From Erythrocercus mccallii (lineage: Eukaryota; Chordata; Aves; Passeriformes; Dicruridae), in NCBI GenBank assembly GCA_013397435.1, contig VZRG01001049.1, positions 1 through 64,000 on the forward strand: a stretch of 64,000 nt of DNA, in the 5' to 3' direction. The position numbers and the translations under genes were made by a program. Position 1 is the stretch's first letter; every line of letters begins with the position of its first letter. Under the pieces are notes generated by a model. It made no database searches. It was not told where the DNA came from and worked only from the letters and a program-made list of their open reading frames with translations. This document shows, piece after piece, positions 11,128 through 21,911 of this stretch.

Positions 11128-14100
11128 CTTCAGGAAGTGTTGGAGAAGACTGGCATTAGGAAAGCATTTGAATGCAAAACCTAGGCCTCATATCTACTGC
11201 ACATTTCTCATAAAGAAAAGTCAGATATGCAATATATCACACATATGAGGGACACTGAGCACACAAAAACAATGCACTGTCAGAGCCATTTCCTGAATGC
11301 CCTCTTCCCCCCATACCTCAAAGGCAGGCAGGGAGAAAGTCAAAAACCATACAGATTCTTAAGGGCTTATTTATAAATCATCTGTACCTTGTTATCTCCT
11401 AATTCAAAACCCCTTCATCTCCTCTGACACGACATATCCAAGATACAGGCATTTTTAATCATGCCAGCATCGTAACAAAATTATGTTATATGATGGATGT
11501 ACTTCCACTCACATGACAGAAGAAGAATGGAAGACAAAAAATCCAAGTGACTCCTTCAGAGGCCATTCTGGCTCTCTTATTTGTGTGTGGACACTATCCA
11601 AATATGTTTTCACAGTCCTTTTGAAAACAAACCAAACTATTCCTAGAATTCCTGATCCCACAAGCCTTTCATCTGAATTAGTTCATTCACTGGGACAGTA
11701 AAATAAAAATTTTTGTTCTTGGGTACAGGATGTTAAAGAACTGTACCTAACTAATAAAAAATAAGTTTACTATCATCTGGCTAGAATAATATTTTACTTT
11801 TAATACTTTTATTACTTTTAACTGCTAATATCTAATTATATTTTCCACAAGAAATTAAATATATATGCATATACATCTCCCAGTAGATGTGTAAACCCAG
11901 GTGAGTTTTCAGGAATCAAAAAAAGCCATTTGCTAGAAAAGTCTACAAAAAGAGTTACTGTGTTAATTACACACCACACTGTGCTGTAACTCCTTCTCAG
12001 AATAAAGCCTGAAGTACCACTGGAAACTCAGGTGTTTTACATAAACCAACAGTTTACTAAGGAAATCATACAAAGGTATTTCACAGTTTACAGGGAAAAT
12101 ACAACACTGTCCTAACTAACAATGAGAAACAAAAATCAAGGCTTTAATTCCTTTAAAATTAGACTTCAGGAAACACACATTTGCTACAGGCATAAAAACA
12201 CTCCCAGATGTTGCAAACAAATTACTGAAGAACATAAGAAGTTAAACACCTGTGCATATTCCCAGCACGTGTCTTTCAGTTAATCTTACAAAATATACTT
12301 CAAAATAAAACTTAATGTAAGCATCATACATCTGCATTTAACTTAAAAAGGAACAGAATGATGTCGGAAAGAGGATGCATCTGCCCCAGCTACTTAGGCA
12401 ATTAGCATTCTTCTAAATTTAAAAAAAAAACAGGATCTATATAATTATGCAGCAAAATGTGAACAAAAATAAACATTTGTAAAAAGGCCAGCCAAAGGCC
12501 AATAAAGAATGTGAGGGAAACGTGACATCTTCTACACTAATTTATATCACTGAGAATATGTACAAATAAGTAAAATTATCAAATCAATATCAGGAAAGGA
12601 ATAAAAAGTTTTGATTTGTTGGTTTTTTTGCTCTCTTACAGAAAAAATGTAATGTAATGGCGCAACTGGAAAAACAAATAAGCTTAGCTTATTTCAGTGA
12701 CCCATGGAAGAAGGAATTCAGCCAAACTAAAACTCCTACCTTTTCAAGCAAGGTCTAAATCCTCTTGGACAGTAAACCTGGGGGGTAGCGGGGAGGGAAG
12801 GAAGAGGAAAAGGAAAAAAGACATGGCATCAACAAGCAGAACTTGCAGACAGAAAGCCATGAATTCATGTTATTGTCCAATAAGCACTCATCCTCCCTTT
12901 CCAGAAATACATTCCTTGCTCAGTTTGACCTCATGTGGACCAGGTACACACACTGGCTGGCAAAGTGGAAGAGTTCCCGCGTTTTTCCCTGTCTCTTGAG
13001 CAGGGGCACTGTTCGTTTATCTTTCTTTATAGAGTCTTTTTTTTTTGCAAAGTCACATGTTACCTCAGACTTCCTCCAGATTCTGTCTTCAGTCAGTTTA
13101 AAATTTTGAATGAAAGAAGGGAGAAAGATTAACAGTAAATTTTAGTTTGAGTCATTCACAATTTTTTTTAATTAAAACACTGTGAAATTATTTTAAAACA
13201 GATTACTTGATATCTGCACTAGTTCCATATGCATGCATGAGATCTCCTTCACAAGGAAAAAAAGATGGATTCTTGCAGCTATTCTAGTAGATTGACTGAA
13301 ATAAGAAGCGATAACAAAATTAGAAGTTAATGTATTCTTCTCATACAGCCAAGCTGCACCTACAGAACTCTACATTTTTCTTAAAAAAAAAAAAAAGTTA
13401 GTAAGCAAATAAAAGCTAGAGTTGTTTTAACATCTTGTCACAGTGCTCCTTTGTGCCAGCCTGGTTTGGTCACCCCTCCTCAATCTCCTGGCACATACCA
13501 CTGGAGGACTTCCACCCAGGTGTTAAAAGATCGCCCTTTTCAGCTATTCACCAACAGGTGTCTCCGGTAAAGCCCCGGGATTTTATCCCCGGCCTCACAC
13601 AGAGCAGAAGAAAACTGCAGCGTTAATACACAGTGAGACCGAGTTTGAAGTATACGTAAATATGTATGCGCGTGTGATATATATGTACGTATCACAGAAC
13701 GATGGAATCATTAGCGTTGGAAAGGGACCTCCAGAGGCCCTGTCAAGGCAGGGCCACCTGGAGCAGGTTACAAGGGAATGTGTCCACGTGGGTTTTGAAT
13801 GTCTCCAGAGAGGAAGACGCCACACACAACCTCCCTGGGCAGCCTATTCCAGTGCTCTGCCACCTTCAATATAAAGTTCTTCTTCCCGTTAAAGTGAAAG
13901 TTCCTGCGTTTTAGCTTATGGCCGCTGCTCCACGTCCTGTCACTGGGCACCTGAAGAGTCTGGCACCCGCCTCTGAGGTACTTATATGCATTAATCAGAC
14001 TCCCTCTCAGTATTCGGTTCTCCAAACCAAACACACCCAGTTCCCGCAATCTCTCGTAATATACATAAATACGTAAACAATACATCAATTATAAACACGC

Positions 14101-14457
14101 ACACACCAGCAGGGCCCAGGAGCGAGGGGCAGCCGGGCCGCCGCCTGGACCACGCACACGCCGGAGCCCGGCTGGGCTCGGCCCCCCTACCCGGCTTCCA
14201 GCCTGCGGAGGGTACCCCATCCCCGAGCTGCCTCCCGGCCCCTCTGAAGATTCCCGCCAGGACGTTCGTCTCCTCCTCCCCACGTTAACGCGCAGCCCTG
14301 GGAAGGCCCCACAGGGGACGGGAACATCGCGCGGGCAGGAGAAGGGGAACTCGGCCAGACCGTCAGAGCCAGGCAGGGGAGGGGAGGGAAGGACGGGACG
14401 GGAAAGGAGGGGAGAGGAGGGAAGGAGGCCAAGGCCCACCACGACCCCGACACTCAC
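11128..14457 (-). other. CDKAL1: CDKAL1 first intron
   Basis: The interval lies between the inferred donor of the non-coding first exon and the first coding exon. It is AT-rich, with an A-run at 13383-13396 and a GC-richer right end. It includes a CR1 copy at 13691-14062 whose right edge nearly touches the promoter CpG island. No ORF of interest is seen. Confidence 0.75.
13691..14062 (-). mobile_element. CR1 LINE fragment, minus orientation
   Basis: Read on the minus strand it gives the common CR1 terminal translation LRELGVFGLENRILRGSLIN, then a VPSDRTWSSGHKLK segment, then AEHWNRLPREVV. It ends on the plus strand at TATCACAGAACGATGGAATC, the CR1 3' terminus with its degenerate ATTCTATG-like repeats. 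It is 5'-truncated. The 106-codon frame over it is a remnant of the repeat and not a host gene. Confidence 0.92.
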
Positions 14458-14600
14458 CCGCGCCTCACCCGGGCTCCGCCATCGCGCCCCGCCCCGAGGC
14501 CCCGCGCGCGCAGCGGCGGCAGGACGGCGGCCGGCGGAGGCCGCAACAGCGCGGCGCCATCGCTTCGCCACTGAGAGCGCGGTCTCCCACAGCCTTGGAG
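14100..14600. promoter_or_regulatory. CDKAL1: CpG-island promoter of CDKAL1
   Basis: A sharply bounded GC- and CG-rich block of about 500 bases lies in AT-rich surroundings, just upstream (in the gene's direction) of the CDKAL1 coding exons. On the minus strand two ATGGCG motifs (starting at 14560 and 14482) resemble YY1-type CCAT elements that often sit at CpG-island start sites. There is no TATA box. The transcription start is not resolved. Confidence 0.8.
14458..14580 (-). other. CDKAL1: CDKAL1 non-coding exon 1 (approximate)
   Basis: The human gene has a 5' UTR exon in a CpG island, and the matching place here contains a strong donor GG|GTGAGTG ending an exon at 14458; a weaker GTGAGG lies a few bases upstream. 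The start given is a guess inside the island. An ATG at 14482 and another in the same frame at 14560 would open short upstream reading frames if they are transcribed. Confidence 0.5.
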
Positions 14601-17600
14601 ACCCACCCCCGTTTTAATTGGAAATTAGCAATCCCAGCAACACCGATCCAGTTAAAGCGCTCGCGATGCTGATGTATCTGATCCAAATGGGCGATGAGCT
14701 ATTCAAGCCTCTTCTGGCCACCACGCTCTTTCTTTATTATTATTTTTCATCGTAAATTTCCTGAAAATGCAGTGCTAGTAGCAACTTTGCTGAATAGTAT
14801 AAACGATATTGGTCAAAATACTTAGTATCAGATGGCTGAAGTTTTTGGCACTGTTTTCCTCCAAACTTTTCTGATTGATATTTAGTAAAACACCAGTGTG
14901 GTTATTGGATGGCTGAAGCTAAAGCTCTCAGCAGATTAAGCATGCGGTGTCCTTAGTGATCAAAGTGTTGTAGGGAGTGAGCATATTATTATTGCTTTGG
15001 CTTTAATATACACGGTTAACCTAAAACGATTATTTATATTGTATCTTTAATATATTCTATTTTGAAGTAATCAGCTTTGGAAGGTAAAAGTCACCATTTC
15101 CTGTAGTTGAATTTCAAACATTAAGCTTCTCTCCTTAGAAAGAGCCTTTAGAATCAATTTATTCTTAAAAAAGCAGATTATAGTCTCCCTGGAATGGGAG
15201 GGAAAGTGAATGAAAACCCCGGGTATATTCCATAATACGTCTGTTGGTCCACTCACAGGTAAAATGTGGCAACTTCTAATTACTAATATCATCTCCCACT
15301 CCTTTTTCTTACAATCTCATGCTTATTTTATATAATGCTTATCTGACAATGCTCACAGGAAGGAAAAAAGAAAATGTGGACAAAGGAACAGGAGAGATTT
15401 AAAGAAAAGAATTGGGACAGAAAGAAATAAGCACTTCACTTAAATCAGTCTTTAAGAACAAATCATTCTGAGCAGGACTGAGCACTATCAATATCACCCT
15501 GGAGTCATAATAGAGTCATTGTTACAGTTGAAGATATATTTGCCTTCCTGTTGGTCATTGTTTAAGCATACAAGTACTTTCCAGAGATGCTCTCAGTGAG
15601 ACACTGTGTGATGTGTAATTTGTTACCGTTGTGGCATTTTTAGCCCAGGAGAGAATGGAGGAAATATTTCAAAATGGGTGGTCACAGTGATCTATTTCAG
15701 ACCTCCTCCTATGGAGTAAGATGTCCTTCCTAGGTCAGTAGTAATGGCATCTATATCCTCAGTCAGCATTTTAACTGCTGTCTGATAAGGTTAGCCATAT
15801 TTTTCCTTCCTTCTTTTCAGTTTCCCAGGTTCAGAGTATTTCACGTTCAGTCCTTGAATTCATCTTCTCTGTTCTGGGAGAGCTGAACTGCACTGCAATC
15901 CCTCAAAGCTCTTCCCACCAGCCAAGTGTTTCTGCTCAGGTTAAACTCAACTGGGCACACACCAGTGCTGATTTACAGCTAACTGAAAGAGCAAAGCACA
16001 GCCTGCAAGACATAACCAAAAAGCTCCAAATGACCAACACTGACAAGCACTACTCATTAAGGAGAGGCAGTGATCTCCAAGAGTAGCTCCCCGGCAGGAA
16101 TAACCCATGAGTCCCATACCTAGTGACATAAATAGGCCACACTGATCAGCTCCAGCGTGATCCGGCAGAGCCTTCGCTTTATCCAGCTGCCAAGAATTCA
16201 TAGCATCCAGCAGCCCTTGTGCCAGCAGTCCTGTTGAGTCCTAGGATGTAGCCACAAACTGGGAGGCACTCTCCCACTGCTTTGGAAGCTCACAAACCTA
16301 AATTGCTTTGTAACGTGCTCATAGTAACAAATGAAGCTGCACACAGACAGCAGGTAGCACAGCAGGGAGAGAAGGGAGCAGATAATTCCCTACCACCTCC
16401 TGATCGCAGGAAGAAAATTTATCCATCTCTACCTGGGAAAAATGCTTTTTATGTGACAGTGGCTGGGAGTGCAACTTCCAGTGCTGGCCTTCTCTGGGCT
16501 TGCAGCATACATGCTCCAGTTCCCTGAGTGTCCAAAGAAGACCTTTAGATTACATCCTTTCCAGGTTGCCTGCACACCTTACTTCCTACTCTTCAGTGCT
16601 GGCAGACTCAAAGACACCAGCCTCAGGCTGGGTTACCAACTGAAATCATAGGTTTTGCAGGAGAAGATAGTTGGAAAAATACAAAAACTACTGGGAAAAT
16701 AAAATCCAAATGTCAGTTTCAAGTCCTGGTTAGTAGAAGATACTTCCTTAGTGGGTTTAGGGCATCTCAACAAGCATCTATAGGGAAGGAGAACAGGCAG
16801 GGAGGTGAGGGCTCAATTTTTATATGGCAACCTTATTCTCTGATAACATCAGTTCTGGGTGGAAATGGGTGGGAAGGTATTCAGAAAAAAATGAGGAGTC
16901 CTAAAAGAGATACAAGAAATTAGATTTTTCCCTCCAGTCTTGAAATTTAGGAGAATCTGGCTGGTCATTTGTGAACAACATTCAGCACCATTCAGAACTG
17001 GTAACAACCCATTTTTTGCTGTTATATATGACACTTTCTTCCTGTCAATTTTTTGAAAGAAAATAGTGAGTAAAGAAACTCCCAGACTTAATAAAGGCCA
17101 AGCATTCTACTGATCACTGCTTAGCTGTAGAGTAATGTCCAGGCAGATCTTAATTCAGCAAGAAAAGCAGAATGGGAAGATGAATTCTACTTGTTTATGC
17201 TTTGGTTAATATCACTCCACTGATTTGCTATACAGGCTCATGGTTCACTTAGTGTTGAGAATTGTTGGCTGCAGGAACACTAATGGCATTGTGCATTGAC
17301 TGTGTTTCACACAGGGGAAAAAAAAGACATATAATAAATTTGGTGCTTTTAAACATATAGCTGTTTCATGCTACAGAAAGTACCTCACATATCTTTCATT
17401 CTTTCTACAACAAAAATGTTCATGTCTGCATCAAGACCAAGGTACAATTTATTCTTTCAGATGTAAGTCAAATTGAATAGTGATTGTTTCTTGTCATTTG
17501 TAGGTGGATGAGTTCTTTCTGTAGGTTCAAGAGCATTAACCTCCCTTTTTTTTTTTTTCCAACTCCTATCCTGTGTGTAAAGGAATAAATAGTTGCCTAT

Positions 17601-18764
17601 CATTCAGGCCACGTTGACAGATTTTTCCAAAACTTTTTCCATCTGCTGGCAGCCAAGGAGTGCAGCACATACAGGCCCAAATAAAACCTCCCTGGAACTA
17701 ACACTTGTACACTGAATAATGTTGAGGTACACCATGCTAGTCCATAGAAGCAGGAATAAGTATTTTAACTGGATGACTTTTTTTATCCTGCACCTCAGCA
17801 CATCTCAAGTTTGCAAAGCAGATACAGAAGCAAAAGGAAGGAGAGGGGAAAATGACATGAAAATCAGTAATCAGTAGCAGATTCTAGGGGCAAATAAAAA
17901 AATGCTTATGGTAATTGGAGAATAGAGAAACTGAGAACAGGTCAGGGAGGTGCAGCAGATATTTATTGCAACCTCTGCTTCAAAGGGAGATCAGAGAACA
18001 CAGCCGTCTAGCCCTCCTTTATTATTTATTAAGAATATAGAGAGGACTTTTGTAATCTTCCTTTCAGTACTGCTGTGTGCAGATGTGTGAATGTGTACAG
18101 GTGCACAGAGAAAGTAATAGCTTTCTCCTAGCGTGCAGGAAGTTGACAAGACACAAATGCCTTGCTCAGAGATACAACATTTAAGCAATCAACCAACCAT
18201 ATAACTGTGATTTTTTAATTGATTTTTTTTTTGCAGTTGATGGATGGCCGCGTATCTAAAAAGGTGCAGCACCAATACCAGAAAAAAAGTTCATAAATAT
18301 AGGTCTGGCGCAAGGGATTGTTGTTGGAAGTGACTCAAGAAAACACAACTTATTTTTAAAGCTACTATTAGGAAACTTCTGGACAATTATCAGTAGGCAG
18401 GTTAAGCAGATCCTCAGCAACTGCTTTCATGTGATTTAATCCTGCAATAACACCATTTCTATGAAGTATGCAAGAAGTCTGATCCTAATTCATATGAGAG
18501 GAGAGGGAAAAATAAAAATAAACTTGTATTATCCCAACCTCTGGATCACCTGCTGTGTCTCCGTCTTTTATTCTTGTTTCACTCTGGCTTAAAAAAACCC
18601 CTTATTGTTGAACTTACTGTTAGCATCATAAAAAAATGGGATTGAAACTATCTGGTGTCAAATAAGTGTTTGCACTAACAATGAAAACAGTAACAGGTTT
18701 CAAGAAACAGTATGACAGGCACCAAGAGCAAGAAAAAATTAAATAGATGTATAAAAATCTAAAG
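14601..18764. other. Intergenic region between E2F3 and CDKAL1
   Basis: These 4.2 kb separate the E2F3 polyadenylation region from the CDKAL1 promoter, with both genes on the minus strand. No exon, RNA gene or recognisable repeat is seen. Short open frames here lack splice or homology support. Confidence 0.8.
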
Positions 18765-18782
18765 TCTTTAAAAAATTTCATT

Positions 18783-18813
18783 TTTATTGATTCATTACCA
18801 TACAAAATTTATT
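18783..18813 (-). terminator. E2F3: Tandem polyadenylation signals of E2F3
   Basis: In the mRNA sense AATAAA occurs at 18813-18808 and again at 18788-18783. A T-rich and TG-containing stretch follows downstream (TTTTTTCTTGCTCTTGGTG around 18725-18740), as expected past a cleavage site. Cleavage would fall near 18760-18770. Other AATAAA words exist further inside the 3' UTR (19180-19185 and near 20682) and could give shorter forms. Confidence 0.65.
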
Positions 18814-18899
18814 CAAATTACATCCATTTGAAGTGGTAAGATCACAGCTAGAGAACATGTCAGCCTTTAATAAATCTATTTACAAAACTCACCATAAAA

Positions 18900-18972
18900 G
18901 CTTTTTTTGTTGTTTTTTTCCTTTTTTTTTTTACAGTATTTTACAGAGGTTTGTTTTGTTTTTTTTTTTTAA
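18900..18972 (-). repeat. A-rich tracts in the E2F3 3' UTR
   Basis: Several T-runs on the plus strand appear as A-runs in the E2F3 transcript close to its 3' end. This is low-complexity sequence. It may cause internal oligo-dT priming and confuse mapping of the true 3' end. Confidence 0.8.
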
Positions 18973-19092
18973 ACTAGCATACAATGCAAAGCTAAGTTAG
19001 ATGAGTATTTTGCCCACACACATTGGGACAAGTGTTTAATTTGTACAAAAAAAAGATGGTCTGCATTAGTCTTCATTTTCTCTTCCCTCGCA

Positions 19093-19099
19093 AAAGTGC
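19093..19099 (-). promoter_or_regulatory. E2F3: miR-17/20/93/106 seed match in E2F3 3' UTR
   Basis: The transcript reads GCACTTT, complementary to nucleotides 2-8 of the miR-17 family (a 7mer-m8 site, since the base opposite nucleotide 1 is T). Targeting of E2F1-3 by this family is established in mammals. Whether this particular site is the conserved one is inference. Confidence 0.45.
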
Positions 19100-19242
19100 C
19101 CCTTTGTCTCTCAAAACTTCATGCTCACACAACTTTTACTTTCCTCTTCCACAAGACAAAAACTTTTAAATACTACAATTTTATTTACAGATCCACATCT
19201 AAAAAAACTCTTAAAAAATTACAAACCAGATAGAAAATATTC

Positions 19243-19250
19243 TGGCAGTG
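19243..19250 (-). promoter_or_regulatory. E2F3: miR-34/449 8-mer site in E2F3 3' UTR
   Basis: The transcript reads CACTGCCA, a full 8-mer match to the miR-34a/449 seed. E2F3 is a reported miR-34a target in human cells. Presence here suggests a conserved regulatory site. Confidence 0.55.
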
Positions 19251-19497
19251 TTTACAAATTAATTCTATTGTACAAAACTGCTAGATAACTAAAGTGTGAG
19301 TTGAGAACATACATCAAATTAAATACAACTGCTGAATGATCTATGCAAACATTTGTACATATAAACACACACTTAACACTGTTTAACAGTTCTTTATGTG
19401 TTGCCCTTTATACATTTGTTATATTCCAAAACCCACACAGTCATACAATTTCCTTATTAGTACTGTGACTTCTTGCCTTTTCGTGTGTGAGCTTTCA

Positions 19498-19505
19498 TAG
19501 CAGCA
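19498..19505 (-). promoter_or_regulatory. E2F3: miR-15/16/195 8-mer site in E2F3 3' UTR
   Basis: The transcript reads TGCTGCTA, a full 8-mer match to the miR-15/16/195/497 seed. This family is known to restrain G1/S genes including E2F3. Confidence 0.55.
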
Positions 19506-20789
19506 ACTCAATGGTACCAGAAAACCTGCATACATAATAATCTACTACAGTACAAATAGTACTAATTTTCTGAGTATGTCAGATAAGCACAACAGTAATG
19601 CAAACAAAAAGATTATACGGGCATCATCTAATCAACATTACATTAATTTAGCCCATGGCAAAATATTTTACACTCAAGAAAAAAAATTATTTAAGACTTC
19701 TTAGAATTCCTCTGACGTTCAAAAAATAAATATTGGTACTATACTATACTAGCAAAGATCTTCAAAAAATAAATGCAATTCAGTTGATGTGGTACTTACA
19801 ATTATGTACTTTGGAAAAAAATTAGTTCCATTTTGCTGGCGAAGAGAATTATAAAAAGCTGTAAGCAGAGGAAGCTAACCCACTGAGATAAATATGATAT
19901 ATTGAACAAACAAAGCTTGGCAAAAGTGTTTTCCATAGAGGGAAAAACCCACAGTGCAGCTCTAGTAGGCACTTAACATGAAGCCCCACTTAGTACCACA
20001 AAAATTCTTGTACCAGTTCTAATGCACACTGGGGGCAGTAAAATTGAACTGTGCATCTTCGTTCTAGTTTAAAAAAAACAACCAACAAAAACTACTTTCA
20101 CACACACGCACACAAGCATTTTTAAAAATCTGAAATTACTACAAGAAGTGGCAGAACTTTATACTTTTCAATATCTGCAATATACACCACATTTACAGTG
20201 TATTTTCTTTGCATTAAAAGCTTTTAAGGACATAAGTATTTGACCTCATAATGAGACATATACACAGCTCAAAATGAGCATTATGACAGCAATTTAAACA
20301 TTCCCACAAGTAGCTGAAGAATCCCATTCCACTCTTTTGCGTTACTTCATATTTACGTTCACTGCATGTACAATCCATGTTGTGACACTCAAAAGACATG
20401 CATTCTCTGCAGAAGGCACGACCTGAAATACTATTACAAAATTGTTATTTAGGACTAAAGCAGTTCATAAAGCCCTTCTCCGTAAGCCCACTTGTCACGG
20501 TAAGCAGAGACTGGGGGAGTGTGAAGACAAAACATCTACGGTCACCTGCTTGCACCTGCTGACTCGCAAGGCACTGGAGCTTGGGGTCAAGGAGAAGGCT
20601 CTGCTGTAAAAGCCTTCCCTTGTTTCATATAGTATTATAGGGAGTATTCAATTAAAATATCAGCACTGTTCAGGAGCCTAGTTTATTCAGTAATGCTATT
20701 TTATCCTAAGTAGAGGACAACTCTGAATGACGGCAGGTTTTTTGTTTCCATTAAAAACATAGTTTAGATATGGACAGCACTTAAGACAA

Positions 20790-21055
20790 TCAGCTGTATA
20801 TAAACTCATCCATCAGTGAAGGAAGTTTCTCTAAATCATAAGCATCAAAGAGGTCACTGATGCCTTCTTCATCCCCAAGGCTCAGCAAATAATCTTCCTG
20901 AAGCAGAGGAGGCAGCAAATTCACAAATGGTCCTTCAAAGTTTGAGGGAATTTGGTCCTCAGTCTGCTGTAGAAGGTTGGCTGGAGAAGCCAATGGAGAG
21001 ATTGTTGCCATATTTACTGAGCAGTCACCTTGTCCTGAGTTAGCAGAAGCCACTT
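20790..21055 (-). CDS. E2F3: E2F3 exon 7: transactivation and pocket-protein binding, stop codon
   Basis: Residues 356-442 plus two bases of codon 355. The exon covers the serine-rich linker (SPLASPANLLQQTEDQIPSN) and the activation domain with the retinoblastoma-binding core at residues 409-425 (DYLLSLGDEEGISDLFD), then AYDLEKLP and a terminal SLMDEFIYS followed by TGA. In E2F1-3 this segment binds RB1 in quiescent cells and recruits coactivators when free. The acceptor is a pyrimidine tract followed by CTGTCACAG. Phase agrees with exon 6, with G|AA forming Glu355. The last ten residues differ from the human ending as I recall it, while the binding core is nearly identical. Confidence 0.98.
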
Positions 21056-21775
21056 CTGTGACAGGAGGGAGAGAAAAAAATAAAAGATACAACATTTAAT
21101 CTCAGTAGAACTATTAGACACACATCAAACAAAGTAACCACTGCATAAAGGGCCTTTCACACAGCATCATTTCAACAATAAAAAAATGGCCTCCATATCA
21201 TTACTAGCTTGTTTTTGATATGTTACAAAGGGCTTCTCAAAAATGATCATGTTTCTATCACCTCTGACTTTTCTATTAAAGTTATCTTACAAGATTTAAA
21301 CAACTACATGGGGAAATAAACCAAACATAGTGAGATGCCCATTTTTCAGCGGAGTTCACAGTCAAAACCGAGAACTTTCTATGTACCAGGTGTCATCAGT
21401 GAAGCAATGTAGCTTCACATATACCCATACACAGAGATTTCTGCCATCTGTGTTGAGATGGATCTTTACTGCTACTGTCTTAGTTGAAAACTTAAAAGAA
21501 ATAAAATTGTTTCTTTCTTCAGTATTACATATACTTTGATTACAGACAATATGCAAATAGGAAACTTTAAACATTTACTTTAAACAAATGATGCAAAGGA
21601 AAACTCATTTCCAACTATATAAACCAGAAACACATAGCGAAAAATTGATACCCTAGCTTTTCACTTTTAAGAAAAATAAAGCCAAAGAAAAAGAGCTGGA
21701 AATCCAGAGTTCAAACTGAAACCTTGAATGTGAGCTTGAAGAACGGCTATTGGTACTGCAAAGAAATAATTTTAC
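21056..21775 (-). other. E2F3: E2F3 intron 6
   Basis: A 720-base U2-type intron with donor GTAAAA at 21775 and acceptor CACAG at 21056. It is AT-rich and nothing else is seen. Confidence 0.9.
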
Positions 21776-21911
21776 CTTTGGAAATGTTTTTGGAAATATT
21801 TCCATTGTGGTCCTGACTATAGGTTTTCATTGGACTGAGGGCATCATTTTCCTCTGGGCACAGATAAACTTCAATGGGTCCTTGAGTACTAGATAAATGT
21901 ATCAATGCACT
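21776..21911 (-). CDS. E2F3: E2F3 exon 6: end of marked box and linker
   Basis: Residues 310-354 plus the first base of codon 355. It begins SALIHLSSTQGPIEVYLCPE, the last part of the marked-box region that supports DP dimerisation and partner specificity. It continues into a variable serine/asparagine-rich linker (ENDALSPMKTYSQDHNGNIS). The acceptor is TTGTTAGCAG and the donor AAAG|GTAAAA. The linker is more diverged from mammals than the flanking domains, as usual for this family. Confidence 0.96.

Larger units (their letters stand above)
18765..20789 (-). other. E2F3: E2F3 3' UTR
   Basis: About 2 kb lie between the E2F3 stop codon (20790-20792) and a pair of AATAAA signals near 18783-18813. 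The sequence is AT-rich, has no coding signal, and looks like a long vertebrate 3' UTR. It contains seed matches for three microRNA families (described separately) and A-rich tracts in the mRNA sense at 18900-18972. The end is inferred from the signals and is not observed. Confidence 0.8.
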
